This document shows positions 28,008 to 37,042 of a stretch of 64,000 bases of DNA, one piece after another (within the stretch, counting starts at the first letter, position 1; every line of letters starts with the position of its first letter). A program made the position numbers and the translations under genes. The notes beneath the pieces are model-generated. The model ran no database searches. It was not told the DNA's origin and worked only from the letters and a program-made list of their open reading frames with translations. Source of the DNA: Streptococcus sp. LQJ-218 (GTDB lineage: Bacteria > Bacillota > Bacilli > Lactobacillales > Streptococcaceae); NCBI RefSeq assembly GCF_003428885.1, contig NZ_QQRU01000009.1, forward strand, positions 61,861 to 125,860. The letters run 5' to 3'.

Positions 28008-28746
28008 AGTAAATCTCTTGAATTTCTGGAGTATAGGAACCATCATCATTATGAACAATGAGTGGTGGCAGAACCTTAAAGCCACTGGTGGACCCGTCCT
28101 TGATAGCCTCAATCAAAAGCATATTGGCTTCCTTTTCTCTTTTTGGATAGACAAATTGCAGGCGCTTAGGGGCTAGATTATGCCGTTGCAAGCTGTCCAA
28201 GATATCTAAAAGTCGATCGGGACGATGAACCATGGCCAAACGCCCATTAGACTTGAGAATACTCTGGGCACTACGACAGATTTCCTTCAAATTAGTCGTG
28301 ATTTCGTGGCGCGCCAAGAGATAATGTTCGCTCTCGTTCAAATTGGAATGAGGATCCACCTTGAAATAGGGAGGATTACACAAAATCATATCCACCTTAC
28401 TTCCCTGTATACGAGAAGGCATATTTTTCAAATCATCACAGATGACTTCCATCTGCTCTTCTAAGCCATTCAAACGGACAGAGCGTTCAGCCATATCCGC
28501 CAAACGCTCCTGAATCTCAACAGCCAAAATCTGTGCCTGAGTCCGAGTGCTAGCAAATAGCCCCACTGCTCCATTCCCGGCACAGAAATCCACAATCAAG
28601 CCCTTCTTAGGGAAACGTGGAAAACGTGACAAGAGAACACTATCCACCGAATAGCTAAAAACCTCTCTATTTTGAATGATTTTGATATCTGTCGAAAAGA
28701 GCTGGTTAATGCGCTCCCCCGATTTTAATAATTGTTCTTCTTCCAT
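27997..28746 (-). CDS. tRNA1(Val) adenine-N6 methyltransferase-like (TrmN6/YfiC family)
   Basis: A 249-aa SAM-dependent methyltransferase. '[15 protein letters not shown]' (about residues 49-63) is the SAM-binding loop and '[16 protein letters not shown]' (about 119-134) the NPPY catalytic motif of N6-adenine methyltransferases. In relatives the target is A37 of tRNA1(Val). It is coupled by an 11-bp overlap to the GIY-YIG gene, a pairing common in Firmicutes. Confidence 0.9.
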   Translation of the reverse strand: MEEEQLLKSGERINQLFSTDIKIIQNREVFSYSVDSVLLSRFPRFPKKGLIVDFCAGNGAVGLFASTRTQAQILAVEIQERLADMAERSVRLNGLEEQMEVICDDLKNMPSRIQGSKVDMILCNPPYFKVDPHSNLNESEHYLLARHEITTNLKEICRSAQSILKSNGRLAMVHRPDRLLDILDSLQRHNLAPKRLQFVYPKREKEANMLLIEAIKDGSTSGFKVLPPLIVHNDDGSYTPEIQEIYYGS

Positions 28747-28798
28747 GGTCTTATTATAGCAAATTTATATTAACATTACAAAAGATAGAGGTTTCTAA

Positions 28799-29161
28799 CT
28801 AGTGCTTCTGATTCTTCAAATGTTGAAGGGCTTCCTTGGTCCAAATTGGCATCATTCGTTTGAGAGGAGCAAAACCATAGTTAAAACGGTCGCTTGAAAA
28901 GCGTCTCCGTCTCGGAAACTGGTGCTTTTCTTCCTCTAAAGTGCGGATAGAAAGACTAGCTTTCCCTGTAAATTCATCTAAATCCACTACTTGAACTTGA
29001 ACCTCCTCATCGATTTTCAAGGCTTCTTGGATATTTTCAATAAAACCTGTCCGAATCTCTGAAATGTGAATCAGCCCCGTATCACCGGTCTCTAGTTCAA
29101 CAAAGGCACCGTAGGGCTGAATCCCAGTAATACGGCCCTTAAGTTTATCACCGATTTTCAT
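28799..29161 (-). CDS. S1 RNA-binding domain protein (CvfD/YugI-like)
   Basis: A 120-aa protein with one N-terminal S1 domain: 'GDKLKGRITGIQPYGAFVEL' (residues 4-23), 'TGLIHISEI' and 'VQVVDLDEFTGKASLSIR'. Members are RNA-binding post-transcriptional regulators in Firmicutes. The C-terminal third is basic and aromatic. The start is MKIGDK at 29161, right after the stop of the Cof-cyclophilin gene (1-base gap), so translation is coupled. Confidence 0.88.
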   Translation of the reverse strand: MKIGDKLKGRITGIQPYGAFVELETGDTGLIHISEIRTGFIENIQEALKIDEEVQVQVVDLDEFTGKASLSIRTLEEEKHQFPRRRRFSSDRFNYGFAPLKRMMPIWTKEALQHLKNQKH

Positions 29162-29162
29162 C

Positions 29163-30563
29163 TTAGTCCTCGATTTCAATTGTTTCAATCACAACATCTT
29201 CAACTGGCTTGTCCATAGCTCCTGTCTCAACAGCAGCAATGGCATCCAAGACAGCGTAAGAAGCTTCATCAGCTAGCTGACCAAATACAGTGTGACGGCG
29301 GTCTAGATGAGGAGTTCCTCCTTGGTTGGCATAAATTTCCGCAATCGGTTCTGGCCAACCACCACGAGCAATCTCTTTCTTAGAATATGGCAAATGTTGA
29401 TTTTGCACGATAAAGAACTGGCTACCGTTAGTATTTGGACCAGCATTGGCCATCGAAAGAGCACCACGGATATTGTAAAGTTCTTCTGAGAATTCATCCT
29501 CAAATGACTCACCATAGATAGATTCGCCACCCATACCAGTTCCAGTTGGGTCTCCACCTTGAATCATAAAGTCCTTGATAATACGATGGAAAATGACACC
29601 ATCATAGTAACCATCTTTTGAAAGAGCTACAAAGTTAGCTACTGTTTTAGGAGCATGTTCAGGGAAGAGCTTAATACGCAAGTCTCCGTGATTGGTCTTA
29701 ATAGTCGCAAGAGGACCTTCTACTGTTTCAATGTCTACTTGTGGGAAATGCAATTCTTTTTCTACCATACCAAATCCTTCTAAGGCATCAAAAATGCCAT
29801 CTTCTTCTAATGTTTTTGTAATATAATCTGCTTTTTCTTTGATTTTTTCATGGGAGACACCCATAGCGATACTAATGCCTGCATAATCAAAGAGTTCCAA
29901 GTCGTTGAGTCCATCTCCAAAAACCATGACGTACTCTGGTTTCAAGTCAAGGTGTTCCACAACCTTTTCCACCCCCGTCGCTTTGGAGCCTGAAATCGGC
30001 ACAATATCAGACGAATGTTGATGCCAACGAACCATGCGAAGTTTATCTGAGAGACTGTCAGGCAAGTGCAAGTCATCTCCCTTATCTTCAAAAGTCCACA
30101 TCTGATAGATATCTACTTTTTCATGGAAGTCAGGATCTACATCCAAATCAGGGTAAATTGGATTGATAGCCTCACTGATCATCTCAGTTCGAGCGGAGAG
30201 TTTGGCATCATGACTCCCAACCAAACCATACTCAATTCCTTCATGCTTAGTCCAAGAGATATACTCCTCAACATCTGACTTCTCAATCTGATGCTGATAA
30301 ATGACCTGACCTTTTTTATCTTCGATATAAGCCCCATTCAAAGTCACAAAAAAGTCAGGCTTGAGCTCACGAATCTCCGGAACGACACCAAAAATCCCAC
30401 GTCCAGAAGCAATTCCTGTTAAAATTCCTTTCTCACGTAATTGCTTAAAAACAGTTGGGATTGAAGCTGGAATAAAACCTGTCTTTGAATTCCGCAATGT
30501 ATCATCAATATCAAAAAAGACAATCTTGATTTTCTTTGCCTTATATCTTAATTTGGCATCCAT
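29163..30563 (-). CDS. Cof-type HAD phosphatase fused to cyclophilin peptidyl-prolyl isomerase
   Basis: A 466-aa two-domain protein. Residues 1-265 are a Cof/HAD IIB phosphatase: 'FFDIDDTLRNSK' (nucleophile Asp18), 'IASGRG' near 53 and 'VMFGDGLNDLELFD' near 213. Residues from about 280 on are a cyclophilin: 'FHRIIKDFMIQGGDPTGTG', 'MANAGPNTNGSQFFI' and 'HTVFGQL'. The fusion is typical of streptococci. The first domain should act on a sugar phosphate or flavin; the second isomerises prolyl bonds. No signal peptide, so cytoplasmic. Confidence 0.94.
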   Translation of the reverse strand: MDAKLRYKAKKIKIVFFDIDDTLRNSKTGFIPASIPTVFKQLREKGILTGIASGRGIFGVVPEIRELKPDFFVTLNGAYIEDKKGQVIYQHQIEKSDVEEYISWTKHEGIEYGLVGSHDAKLSARTEMISEAINPIYPDLDVDPDFHEKVDIYQMWTFEDKGDDLHLPDSLSDKLRMVRWHQHSSDIVPISGSKATGVEKVVEHLDLKPEYVMVFGDGLNDLELFDYAGISIAMGVSHEKIKEKADYITKTLEEDGIFDALEGFGMVEKELHFPQVDIETVEGPLATIKTNHGDLRIKLFPEHAPKTVANFVALSKDGYYDGVIFHRIIKDFMIQGGDPTGTGMGGESIYGESFEDEFSEELYNIRGALSMANAGPNTNGSQFFIVQNQHLPYSKKEIARGGWPEPIAEIYANQGGTPHLDRRHTVFGQLADEASYAVLDAIAAVETGAMDKPVEDVVIETIEIED

Positions 30564-30643
30564 CTCACTACCTCCTTCAATTCACTCTTTCCATTATACC
30601 ATAAAGTAGGCGAATCCCCTACCCCCAATAAAATCCTTGTCTC

Positions 30644-31147
30644 TTATCCGAATTCCTTTACTAGATACAAAACCAAATCATCATTATTTTGGCTAGTTGC
30701 ATTCATTTCCAAGGGTCGATTTCGATACCAGACACCTGTCCCATCTGGAATGTAGCCCCGTCTGATATACAATCTCTGGGCAGGACCATAGCCTAAGTGC
30801 AAACCTACACCAAGAGTGACTTTACTCGAAACAAACTTGACTCGTTTTTCTGCTTCTTCTAGCAGTTGATTCCCAATCCCTTGATTTCGAAAAGGCTCAA
30901 ACACATTAAAATCTGATAATTCTGGATAGACTTCTGCAAAAGGACCATGTTTAGCAAAGGGCAAAATGGTAACGTAGCCCGCTACAGCACCATCAATCTC
31001 TGCAACTAAGACTTCTCTCTCCCCACTTTCCTGTTCCAGAAAATATCTAGCCAAAATTTCCTCTCTAGCAGGCCAACCTTGAATCATAAATCCATGAGAT
31101 AAGGATTCAATATCAGACTTAATCATATTTCTAATTGTACAATTCAT
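30644..31147 (-). CDS. GNAT family N-acetyltransferase, 167 aa
   Basis: A GNAT enzyme with 'FEPFRNQGIGNQLLEEAEKR' (acetyl-CoA loop) and 'YGPAQRLYIRRGYIPDG' in the C-terminal half. The start MNCTIR at 31147 is preferred to the longer frame (31183), because the longer ATG lies in a TATAAT sequence that looks like the gene's own -10 box. It resembles FR47-like or aminoglycoside-type acetyltransferases; substrate unknown. Confidence 0.85.
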   Translation of the reverse strand: MNCTIRNMIKSDIESLSHGFMIQGWPAREEILARYFLEQESGEREVLVAEIDGAVAGYVTILPFAKHGPFAEVYPELSDFNVFEPFRNQGIGNQLLEEAEKRVKFVSSKVTLGVGLHLGYGPAQRLYIRRGYIPDGTGVWYRNRPLEMNATSQNNDDLVLYLVKEFG

Positions 31148-31202
31148 CTTTGACTTACCCACCTTTACACTTTCTATTACCATTATAGCACGCCAAGGTC
31201 AG

Positions 31203-31396
31203 AAAAAAACTATCTCGTGAAAAAAACCAACCGGATTTTAATTCGCTTTCTTGTTTTCAAGCTCATGAAAAAGAGGGCCACTCGGACCAAAACTCGCTCT
31301 TTCATTTCAAAGTTCATGAAAAAAAGACCCGTCGGGGTCTTAATTCGCTTTCTTTTTTCCGAGCTCATGAAAAAGAGGTCCACTGGACCCCTTTTT
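31203..31396 (-). terminator. Tandem array of four terminator-like hairpins after rpsR
   Basis: Four imperfect copies of an approximately 50-bp unit, with the TCATGA/TCGTGA motif at about 31216, 31264, 31315 and 31366. Each holds a GC-rich inverted repeat (for example GGTCC/GGACC at 31377-31389 and AAGACCC/GGGTCTT at about 31325-31341), flanked by A and T runs. On the minus strand each stem is followed by a T run. The first is the terminator of rpsR; the rest repeat it. Confidence 0.8.
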
Positions 31397-31636
31397 TTAA
31401 TCTTCGTTTACGAAAGGCATCAAAGCCATTACGCGAGCGCGTTTGATAGCTGTTGTTACTTTACGTTGGTTTTTAGCTGAAGTTCCTGTTACACGACGAG
31501 GAAGGATTTTCCCACGTTCTGAAACGAAACGGCTAAGAAGCTCAGTATCTTTGTAATCAACATATTCAATTTTGTTTGCTGCGATGTAATCAACTTTTTT
31601 ACGGCGTTTGAATCCGCCACGACGTTGTTGAGCCAT
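31397..31636 (-). CDS. rpsR: 30S ribosomal protein S18
   Basis: A 79-aa basic protein with '[20 protein letters not shown]' and '[20 protein letters not shown]', the S18 signature. S18 pairs with S6 on the platform of the small subunit. It is the last gene of rpsF-ssb-rpsR, the standard order in Firmicutes. Confidence 0.98.
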   Translation of the reverse strand: MAQQRRGGFKRRKKVDYIAANKIEYVDYKDTELLSRFVSERGKILPRRVTGTSAKNQRKVTTAIKRARVMALMPFVNED

Positions 31637-31668
31637 GTTTTTTTCTCCTTTATAGTATTAATTGTCCA

Positions 31669-32139
31669 TTAGAATGGTAAATCATCATCTGAAATATCCA
31701 AAGGATTTGTTGTTCCAAATGGATTTTCATCACGTGAAAAGTCAGGCACTGATTGAGTAGGTGCTGAATAATTTGAACTTGGTGCAGAATAAGCTCCACC
31801 TGTATGTCCTTCACGCACACTACGGCTTTCCAACATTTGGAAATTCTCAGCCACGACTTCCGTCACGTAGACACGTTGTCCTTGCTGGTTATCGTAACTA
31901 CGAGTCTGAATACGGCCTGTCACCCCGATAAGTGAGCCTTTTTTAGCCCAGTTAGCAAGATTTTCAGCCTGTTGGCGCCACATAACGACATTAATAAAAT
32001 CAGCCTCACGTTCGCCATTTTGACTCTTAAATGTACGGTTTACTGCAAGAGTAAAAGTCGCAACTGCTACATTTGATGGGGTATAACGTAATTCAGCATC
32101 ACGTGTCATACGCCCTACAAGTACAACATTGTTAATCAT
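31669..32139 (-). CDS. ssb: Single-stranded DNA-binding protein SsbA
   Basis: A 156-aa SSB: an N-terminal OB fold ('[20 protein letters not shown]', '[17 protein letters not shown]'), a Ser/Pro/Gly-rich linker, and the acidic tip DISDDDLPF used to recruit replication and repair proteins. Its place between rpsF and rpsR marks it as the housekeeping SsbA and not the competence SsbB. Confidence 0.97.
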   Translation of the reverse strand: MINNVVLVGRMTRDAELRYTPSNVAVATFTLAVNRTFKSQNGEREADFINVVMWRQQAENLANWAKKGSLIGVTGRIQTRSYDNQQGQRVYVTEVVAENFQMLESRSVREGHTGGAYSAPSSNYSAPTQSVPDFSRDENPFGTTNPLDISDDDLPF

Positions 32140-32150
32140 AATTTACCTTC

Positions 32151-32441
32151 TTACGCGTCAGTTTTGACGATCATGTGACGAAGAATGTCAGCGTTGATTT
32201 TTGAAAGACGGTCAAACTCTTTAAGAGCTGCATCGTCGTTTGCTTCAACGTTAACGATGTGGTAAAGTCCTTCACGGAAATCTTTGATTTCGTATGCAAG
32301 ACGACGTTTTTCCCAAGTTTTTGATTCAACAACAGTTGCACCGTTGTCAGTCAAAATAGAGTCAAAACGTGCTACCAAAGCGTTTTTAGCTTCTTCTTCA
32401 ATGTTTGGACGAATAATATAAAGAATTTCGTATTTAGCCAT
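32151..32441 (-). CDS. rpsF: 30S ribosomal protein S6
   Basis: A 96-aa S6 ('[20 protein letters not shown]', '[20 protein letters not shown]'). First gene of rpsF-ssb-rpsR, with a consensus promoter and a structured leader upstream, which may let S6 or the S6:S18 pair control the operon. Confidence 0.98.
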   Translation of the reverse strand: MAKYEILYIIRPNIEEEAKNALVARFDSILTDNGATVVESKTWEKRRLAYEIKDFREGLYHIVNVEANDDAALKEFDRLSKINADILRHMIVKTDA

Positions 32442-32510
32442 TGATATGTTCCTCCTTTTGGTCTAATGACCCCAAGACTCTGCAAGGGGTAAGTGAGGTT
32501 CGCTCACAAT
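32442..32510 (-). promoter_or_regulatory. Structured 5' leader of rpsF (possible S6:S18-responsive leader)
   Basis: The leader folds into two hairpins: GTGAG/CTCAC (loop CGAAC) and ACCCC/GGGGT (loop of 12). S6:S18-binding leaders are known upstream of rpsF in many bacteria; the match here is by position and by hairpins only. Confidence 0.4.
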
Positions 32511-32515
32511 AAACT

Positions 32516-32544
32516 ATTATACTAGAAAACAGTTTTTTACGCAA
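32516..32544 (-). promoter_or_regulatory. Promoter of rpsF-ssb-rpsR
   Basis: TTGCGT (complement of 32539-32544), 17-bp spacer, TATAAT (complement of 32516-32521). It lies between the asnS terminator and the rpsF leader. Confidence 0.8.
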
Positions 32545-32562
32545 GTAAAAACTCTGAAATGC

Positions 32563-32586
32563 GAAAAAACGCCACATGGGCGTTTT
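32563..32586 (-). terminator. Terminator after asnS
   Basis: Stem AAAACGCC/GGCGTTTT (32566-32573 with 32579-32586), followed on the minus strand by further T residues, 8 bp past the asnS stop. Confidence 0.88.
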
Positions 32587-32593
32587 CCTGTTC

Positions 32594-33937
32594 TTATGGT
32601 TTGATACGGTGCAACATACGTGGAAATGGAATGGCTTCACGGATGTGTTTTGTTCCTGCTGCGAAGGTTACCATACGTTCGATACCGATACCAAATCCTC
32701 CGTGTGGAACTGTACCGTATTTACGAAGGTCAAGGTAGAATTCGTACTCTGTACGATCCATGCCAAGTTCATCCATCTTAGCTACAAGGGCATCGTAATC
32801 TTCCTCACGCATAGAGCCACCGATGATTTCTCCGTAACCTTCTGGGGCAAGCAAGTCTGCACAAAGCACGCGCTCTGGATTTCCAGGAACTGGTTTCATG
32901 TAAAATGCCTTGATGGCTGCTGGATAGTTCATGACAAATGTTGGGACACCAAAGTGATTTGAGATCCACGTTTCGTGTGGTGAACCAAAGTCATCTCCAT
33001 GCTCAAGATGTTCGTAGTCAGCGTCTTCATCATTTTCATGCTCTTGCAAGAGGTCAATAGCTTGATCATAGGTGATGCGTTTGAAGGGCTCTGCAATGTA
33101 GCGTTTCAAGAGTTCTGTATCACGTTCCAAGGTTTCCAAGGCTTGAGGCGCACGGTCAAGAACACCTTGAAGAAGAGCTTTCACATAAGCTTCTTGCAAG
33201 TCAAGTGACTCATCGTGTGTCAAGTATGAGTACTCTGCGTCCATCATCCAGAACTCAGTCAAGTGACGGCGTGTTTTTGATTTTTCAGCTCGGAATACAG
33301 GACCAAAGTCAAAGACACGACCAAGGGCCATAGCACCTGCTTCCAGATAAAGCTGGCCTGATTGGCTCAAGTAGGCTGGCGTTCCAAAGTAGTCTGTTTC
33401 AAAGAGTTCTGTTGAATCTTCAGCCGCATTTCCTGAAAGAATTGGGCTATCAAACTTCATAAAGCCGTTCTTGTCGAAGAACTCATAAGTCGCATAGATA
33501 ATAGCGTTACGGATTTGCATCACCGCTACTTGCTTACGAGAGCGAAGCCACAAGTGACGGTTGTCCATCAAGAAGTCTGTTCCGTGTTCTTTTGGTGTGA
33601 TTGGGTAATCTTGAGATTCACCGATCACTTCGATGTCTGTGATATCCAACTCATAACCAAACTTAGAACGTTCGTCTTCTTTGACAATACCTGTCACATA
33701 AACAGACGTTTCTTGGCTCAAGCGTTTGATAACATCAAACTTCTCAAGTCCTACTTCTTCACCAAATTTTTCTACAAAGTTTGGTTTAAAGGCTACACCT
33801 TGGAAGAAGGCTGTTCCATCACGCAATTGCAAGAAGGCGATTTTCCCTTTTCCTGATTTGTTGGCAACCCAAGCGCCAATCGTCACTTCTTGGCCAACAT
33901 AGTCTTTTACATCAATAATCGTTACACGTTTTGTCAT
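32594..33937 (-). CDS. asnS: Asparaginyl-tRNA synthetase
   Basis: A 447-aa class IIb synthetase: an N-terminal OB-fold anticodon-binding domain ('[24 protein letters not shown]' region), class II motif 2 '[20 protein letters not shown]' near residue 210, and motif 3 '[11 protein letters not shown]' near residue 417. It attaches asparagine to tRNA(Asn). It follows aspC by 22 bp; the order ypmB-like, aspC, asnS also occurs in Bacillus. Confidence 0.97.
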   Translation of the reverse strand: MTKRVTIIDVKDYVGQEVTIGAWVANKSGKGKIAFLQLRDGTAFFQGVAFKPNFVEKFGEEVGLEKFDVIKRLSQETSVYVTGIVKEDERSKFGYELDITDIEVIGESQDYPITPKEHGTDFLMDNRHLWLRSRKQVAVMQIRNAIIYATYEFFDKNGFMKFDSPILSGNAAEDSTELFETDYFGTPAYLSQSGQLYLEAGAMALGRVFDFGPVFRAEKSKTRRHLTEFWMMDAEYSYLTHDESLDLQEAYVKALLQGVLDRAPQALETLERDTELLKRYIAEPFKRITYDQAIDLLQEHENDEDADYEHLEHGDDFGSPHETWISNHFGVPTFVMNYPAAIKAFYMKPVPGNPERVLCADLLAPEGYGEIIGGSMREEDYDALVAKMDELGMDRTEYEFYLDLRKYGTVPHGGFGIGIERMVTFAAGTKHIREAIPFPRMLHRIKP

Positions 33938-33959
33938 TATGTTTCCTTTTCTTTTTCGT

Positions 33960-35138
33960 TTATTTTTCCATAAATGCTTTCAAGCGTTTAACTGCTTCTT
34001 TAAGCGTGTCTAGGTCTGTCGCATAGCTGAGACGGACATTTTCTGGCGCTCCAAAGCCAGCTCCTGTTACCAAGGCCACTTCAGCTTCTTCTAGGATAGC
34101 GGTTGTAAATTCTGTCACATCCGTATAGCCTTTCATCTCCATTGCCTTTTTGACATTTGGGAAGAGATAGAAAGCTCCTTGCGGTTTGACCACTTCAAAT
34201 CCAGGCACCTCAGCAAGAAGAGGATAGATAGTGTTTAGTCGTTCCTCAAAAGCCTGACGCATGCTTTCTACAGTATCTTGCTCTCCTGATAAAGCCTCAA
34301 CTGCTGCATACTGGGCTACTGCTGAAGGGTTGGAGGTTGTTTGACCTGCAATCTTGGACATGGCAGCGATAATGTCTGCTTCTCCGACGGCATAGCCAAT
34401 CCGCCAACCAGTCATAGCGTAGGTTTTAGACACACCATTGATGACCACTGTTTGCTTGCGAATCGCTTCAGATAGGCTAGAAATGGGTGTGAATTCATGG
34501 CCATTATAGACCAAGCGACCATAGATATCATCTGCTAGGATGAGAATATCCTTTTCTACAGCCCAATTTCCGATTGCCAAGAGTTCCTCACGGGTATAAA
34601 TCATACCTGTCGGATTGGATGGCGAATTTAGCACCAAAATCTTGGTCTTGTCTGTACGAGCTGCTTCTAACTGCTCTACGGTCACCTTAAAGTGATTGTC
34701 TTCCTTAGCAGGAACAAAGACTGGTACTCCTTCAGCCATCTTGACCTGGTCTCCATAGCTGACCCAGTATGGGGTTGGTATAATCACTTCATCACCTGGA
34801 TTGACCACAGCCATAAAGAAGGTGTAGAGAGAATATTTGGCTCCCGCAGCGACTGTCACTTGATTTGGCGCTACAGAATAACCGTAAAAGCGCTCAAAGT
34901 AGGTATTGACTGCTGCCTTAAGCTCTGGTAGACCTGAGGTTACTGTATAAAAAGAAGCGCTCCCATCTTGAATCGATGCAATGGCGGCATCTTGGATATT
35001 TTTTGGAGTAGTGAAATCTGGCTCACCCAAGGTTAGAGACAAAATATCTCTTCCCTCAGCCTTGAGTGCTTTGGCACGGGCTCCAGCAGCCAAGGTTACA
35101 CTTTCTTCCATTTCTAAAACACGGTTGGATAGTTTCAT
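33960..35138 (-). CDS. aspC: Aspartate aminotransferase (class I PLP enzyme)
   Basis: A 392-aa aminotransferase Ib enzyme interconverting aspartate and oxaloacetate. '[18 protein letters not shown]' near residue 35, '[13 protein letters not shown]' near 170 and the PLP lysine in '[14 protein letters not shown]' near residue 237 are visible. It overlaps the DUF5590 gene by 4 bp and lies just before asnS, which fits coordinated aspartate/asparagine metabolism. Confidence 0.93.
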   Translation of the reverse strand: MKLSNRVLEMEESVTLAAGARAKALKAEGRDILSLTLGEPDFTTPKNIQDAAIASIQDGSASFYTVTSGLPELKAAVNTYFERFYGYSVAPNQVTVAAGAKYSLYTFFMAVVNPGDEVIIPTPYWVSYGDQVKMAEGVPVFVPAKEDNHFKVTVEQLEAARTDKTKILVLNSPSNPTGMIYTREELLAIGNWAVEKDILILADDIYGRLVYNGHEFTPISSLSEAIRKQTVVINGVSKTYAMTGWRIGYAVGEADIIAAMSKIAGQTTSNPSAVAQYAAVEALSGEQDTVESMRQAFEERLNTIYPLLAEVPGFEVVKPQGAFYLFPNVKKAMEMKGYTDVTEFTTAILEEAEVALVTGAGFGAPENVRLSYATDLDTLKEAVKRLKAFMEK

Positions 35139-35623
35139 AGGCCCTCCTTATTGACCAATGCTCCTGTTTCAAAATCTACTAGATAATAATCAGAGCCTGA
35201 CTTGACTTCCCAGATTGGCTTGTCTTGATAACGACCAAAGGTAACCTTGTCAATCTCGCCAGCTCCTTTTTCCTTAGAAAGAGCTTCTGCTTTCTCTTGT
35301 GAGACACCTTGACTTAACTGATAAACATAAATCTTATGGTCATCTTTTCCGATCAGGACAGCAAGTGCTTCTGCTTTTTTATTACGACCAAGAATGCTGT
35401 AATAGGATTCCAAGCCATTGTATAAATCAACCTGATCAGCCTTCTCTAAGCCTACATACTGCTGAGCTAATTTTTCTCCTTCACTTTTAGCTGTTTGATA
35501 GGGTTTCATGCTAAGAGAAACCAGATACAAAAAGGAAACACTGATAACCGCAAACAAAATCGTCATCCCTAGACCATACTGCCGCAGTAGATTATTTTTT
35601 GCTTTGTTTTGTCTTTTTTTCAC
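35135..35623 (-). CDS. DUF5590/YpmB-like membrane-anchored protein
   Basis: A 162-aa protein with one N-terminal transmembrane helix (about residues 16-36), then an extracellular part with PepSY-like features ('LSQGVSQEKAEALSKEKGAGEIDKV', 'WEVKSGSDYYLVDFETGALV'). It matches the YpmB/DUF5590 family, which keeps this place before aspB/aspC and asnS from Bacillus to streptococci. Function unknown. Confidence 0.85.
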   Translation of the reverse strand: MKKRQNKAKNNLLRQYGLGMTILFAVISVSFLYLVSLSMKPYQTAKSEGEKLAQQYVGLEKADQVDLYNGLESYYSILGRNKKAEALAVLIGKDDHKIYVYQLSQGVSQEKAEALSKEKGAGEIDKVTFGRYQDKPIWEVKSGSDYYLVDFETGALVNKEGL

Positions 35624-35796
35624 TCGTCTATTTTACCATCAATTGGGCTTTATTACAAGTGAATATAAGAACCATCGCATTTTATTTCTTCCTTCAAAGT
35701 AAACCAGAATCCAAAAAACAGTTCTTACTTTTCCAGTAGCAACTGACTAGAGTTTCAGCAATTTTATAATTTTCAAATAAACTCTGAGCAAATTTC

Positions 35797-35825
35797 TTGC
35801 AAGTTATTTTGTTTTGTTGTAATAT
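35797..35825 (+). promoter_or_regulatory. Promoter of the FMN reductase gene
   Basis: TTGCAA (35797-35802), 17-bp spacer, TAATAT (35820-35825). The start codon is at 35878 after GGAG. Confidence 0.75.
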
Positions 35826-35877
35826 ATTTTATAACAACGAGAGCATTCTCGAAATTTTAAGAAAATGGAGACACATC

Positions 35878-36426
35878 ATGTCTAAAAAAGTATTATTTAT
35901 CGTCGGATCCCTACGCCAAGGTTCTTTCAACCATCAAATGGCCCTCGAAGCTGAGAAAGCCCTTGCTGGTGAAGCTGAAGTTAGCTACCTCGATTATTCA
36001 GTCCTTCCTCTCTTCAGCCAAGATTTAGAAGTTCCAACTCATCCAGCTGTAGCAGCTGCTCGTAAAGAGGTTCTTGCTGCCGATGCCATCTGGATCTTCT
36101 CCCTAGTTTACAACTTCTCCATCCCTGGAACAGTGAAAAACTTGCTTGACTGGCTATCTCGTGCCCTTGACTTGTCTGATACACGTAGCGCTTCTGCCCT
36201 ACAAGATAAGTTTGTCACAGTATCATCTGTAGCTAATGCAGGTCACGAACAACTCTTCGCTATCTACAAAGACCTCTTGCCATTTATCCGTACACAAGTT
36301 GTTGGTGATTTCACCGCTGCTCGTGTCAATGACTCTGCCTGGGTAGACGGAAAATTGGTTCTTGAAGAAACAGTCCTAAACTCACTTGAAAAACAAGCTC
36401 AAGACTTGGTTAATGCTATCAAATAA
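35878..36426 (+). CDS. NADPH-dependent FMN reductase-like flavoprotein
   Basis: A 182-aa flavodoxin-fold oxidoreductase: 'FIVGSLRQGSFNHQMALEAE' (residues 6-25) is the FMN phosphate-binding loop and 'FSLVYNFSIPGTVKNLLDWL' (about 74-93) the flavin contact segment of the NAD(P)H-dependent FMN reductase family. The start at 35878 is chosen over a frame that runs back into the promoter. Likely a quinone or azo-type reductase. Plus strand, single gene. Confidence 0.9.
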   Translation: MSKKVLFIVGSLRQGSFNHQMALEAEKALAGEAEVSYLDYSVLPLFSQDLEVPTHPAVAAARKEVLAADAIWIFSLVYNFSIPGTVKNLLDWLSRALDLSDTRSASALQDKFVTVSSVANAGHEQLFAIYKDLLPFIRTQVVGDFTAARVNDSAWVDGKLVLEETVLNSLEKQAQDLVNAIK

Positions 36427-36445
36427 AGATATTTTATGACTCTTT

Positions 36446-36470
36446 GCCACCTATATGGGTGGTTTTTTTA
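36446..36470 (+). terminator. Terminator after the FMN reductase gene
   Basis: Stem GCCACC/GGGTGG (36446-36451 with 36457-36462) followed by seven T residues on the plus strand. Confidence 0.85.
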
Positions 36471-36481
36471 TACCTAATACT

Positions 36482-36559
36482 TCTTCAATCCACGTCAGTG
36501 TCGTCTTACCGTACTCAAGTAAAGCTTCCTAGTTGGTTCTTTGATTTTCTTTGAGTATA
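36482..36559. repeat. Degenerate BOX element, inverted orientation
   Basis: The complement starts TATACTCAAAGAAAATCAAA and carries 'ACTAGGAAGCTT' and 'GACACTGACGTGGATTGAAG', a worn BOX repeat. A further BOX right-end remnant (GATTTTCGAAGAGTA) lies at about 36656-36670. The rest of the 36427-37041 gap is AT-rich with no gene seen, apart from the hairpin at 36775-36836 and the BOX at 36890. Confidence 0.8.
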
Positions 36560-36774
36560 ATTGACTCTAGAGTAGTTCAGAACAAATTCTAAAGTATAGT
36601 GTATTGAACCAAAAATATACACCTCGGCTGCTAAAATATTTCTAGAAATTAATTTGATTTTCGAAGAGTATTACTAATTGATTTGTTCATATTTTACTTC
36701 AATTTAATATATTTTTAGAATTTGATTTAAATTCCCCAATCAATTTGTTCGTTTTTTATTTCATTTCACTATAA

Positions 36775-36836
36775 AAAACCACACAGTTTTGCTTTCAGCT
36801 TGATGATGCTCAGTACTGAAATCACTGTGTGGTTTT
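36775..36836 (-). terminator. Long hairpin, probable terminator of the GH20/GH84 gene
   Basis: Perfect 13-bp stem (36775-36787 with 36824-36836) with an inner TTTCAG/CTGAAA stem, followed on the minus strand by a T run. It lies about 200 bp past the gene's stop, beyond a BOX element. A small structured RNA is a less likely reading. Confidence 0.65.
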
Positions 36837-36889
36837 ATTGTGACATTAATGTTTATCCGAAATCATTGAATAACTCTTTTTCGAATTCT

Positions 36890-37042
36890 TATACTCAATA
36901 CAAATCAAAGAGCAAACTAGGAAACTAGCCGCAGGCTGATCAAAACACTGTTTTGAGGTTGTAGATAAGACTGACAAAGTCAGAAACAAATATCTTCGGC
37001 AAGGAGACATTGACGCGGTTTGAAGAGATTTTCGAAGAGTAT
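36890..37042. repeat. BOX element abutting the end of the GH20/GH84 gene
   Basis: About 153 bp from TATACTCAATACAAATCAAA to GATTTTCGAAGAGTAT, with boxA, a boxB-like middle (ACTGACAAAGTCAG) and boxC. Its right end touches the TAA stop codon of the surface-protein gene. Confidence 0.93.

Noticed and set aside
27720..28112. Longer 130-aa start for the GIY-YIG protein
   Set aside because: The extra N-terminus only reads through the methyltransferase gene in another frame; the domain begins at the internal ATG at 28007.
31217..31480. Plus-strand 87-aa open frame with repeated MKKR
   Set aside because: It is the by-product of the terminator-hairpin array and overlaps rpsR in antisense; no ribosome-binding site.
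36775..36836. Small regulatory RNA
   Set aside because: A T run follows the stem on the minus strand downstream of a large gene, so a terminator explains it more simply; no separate promoter was found.
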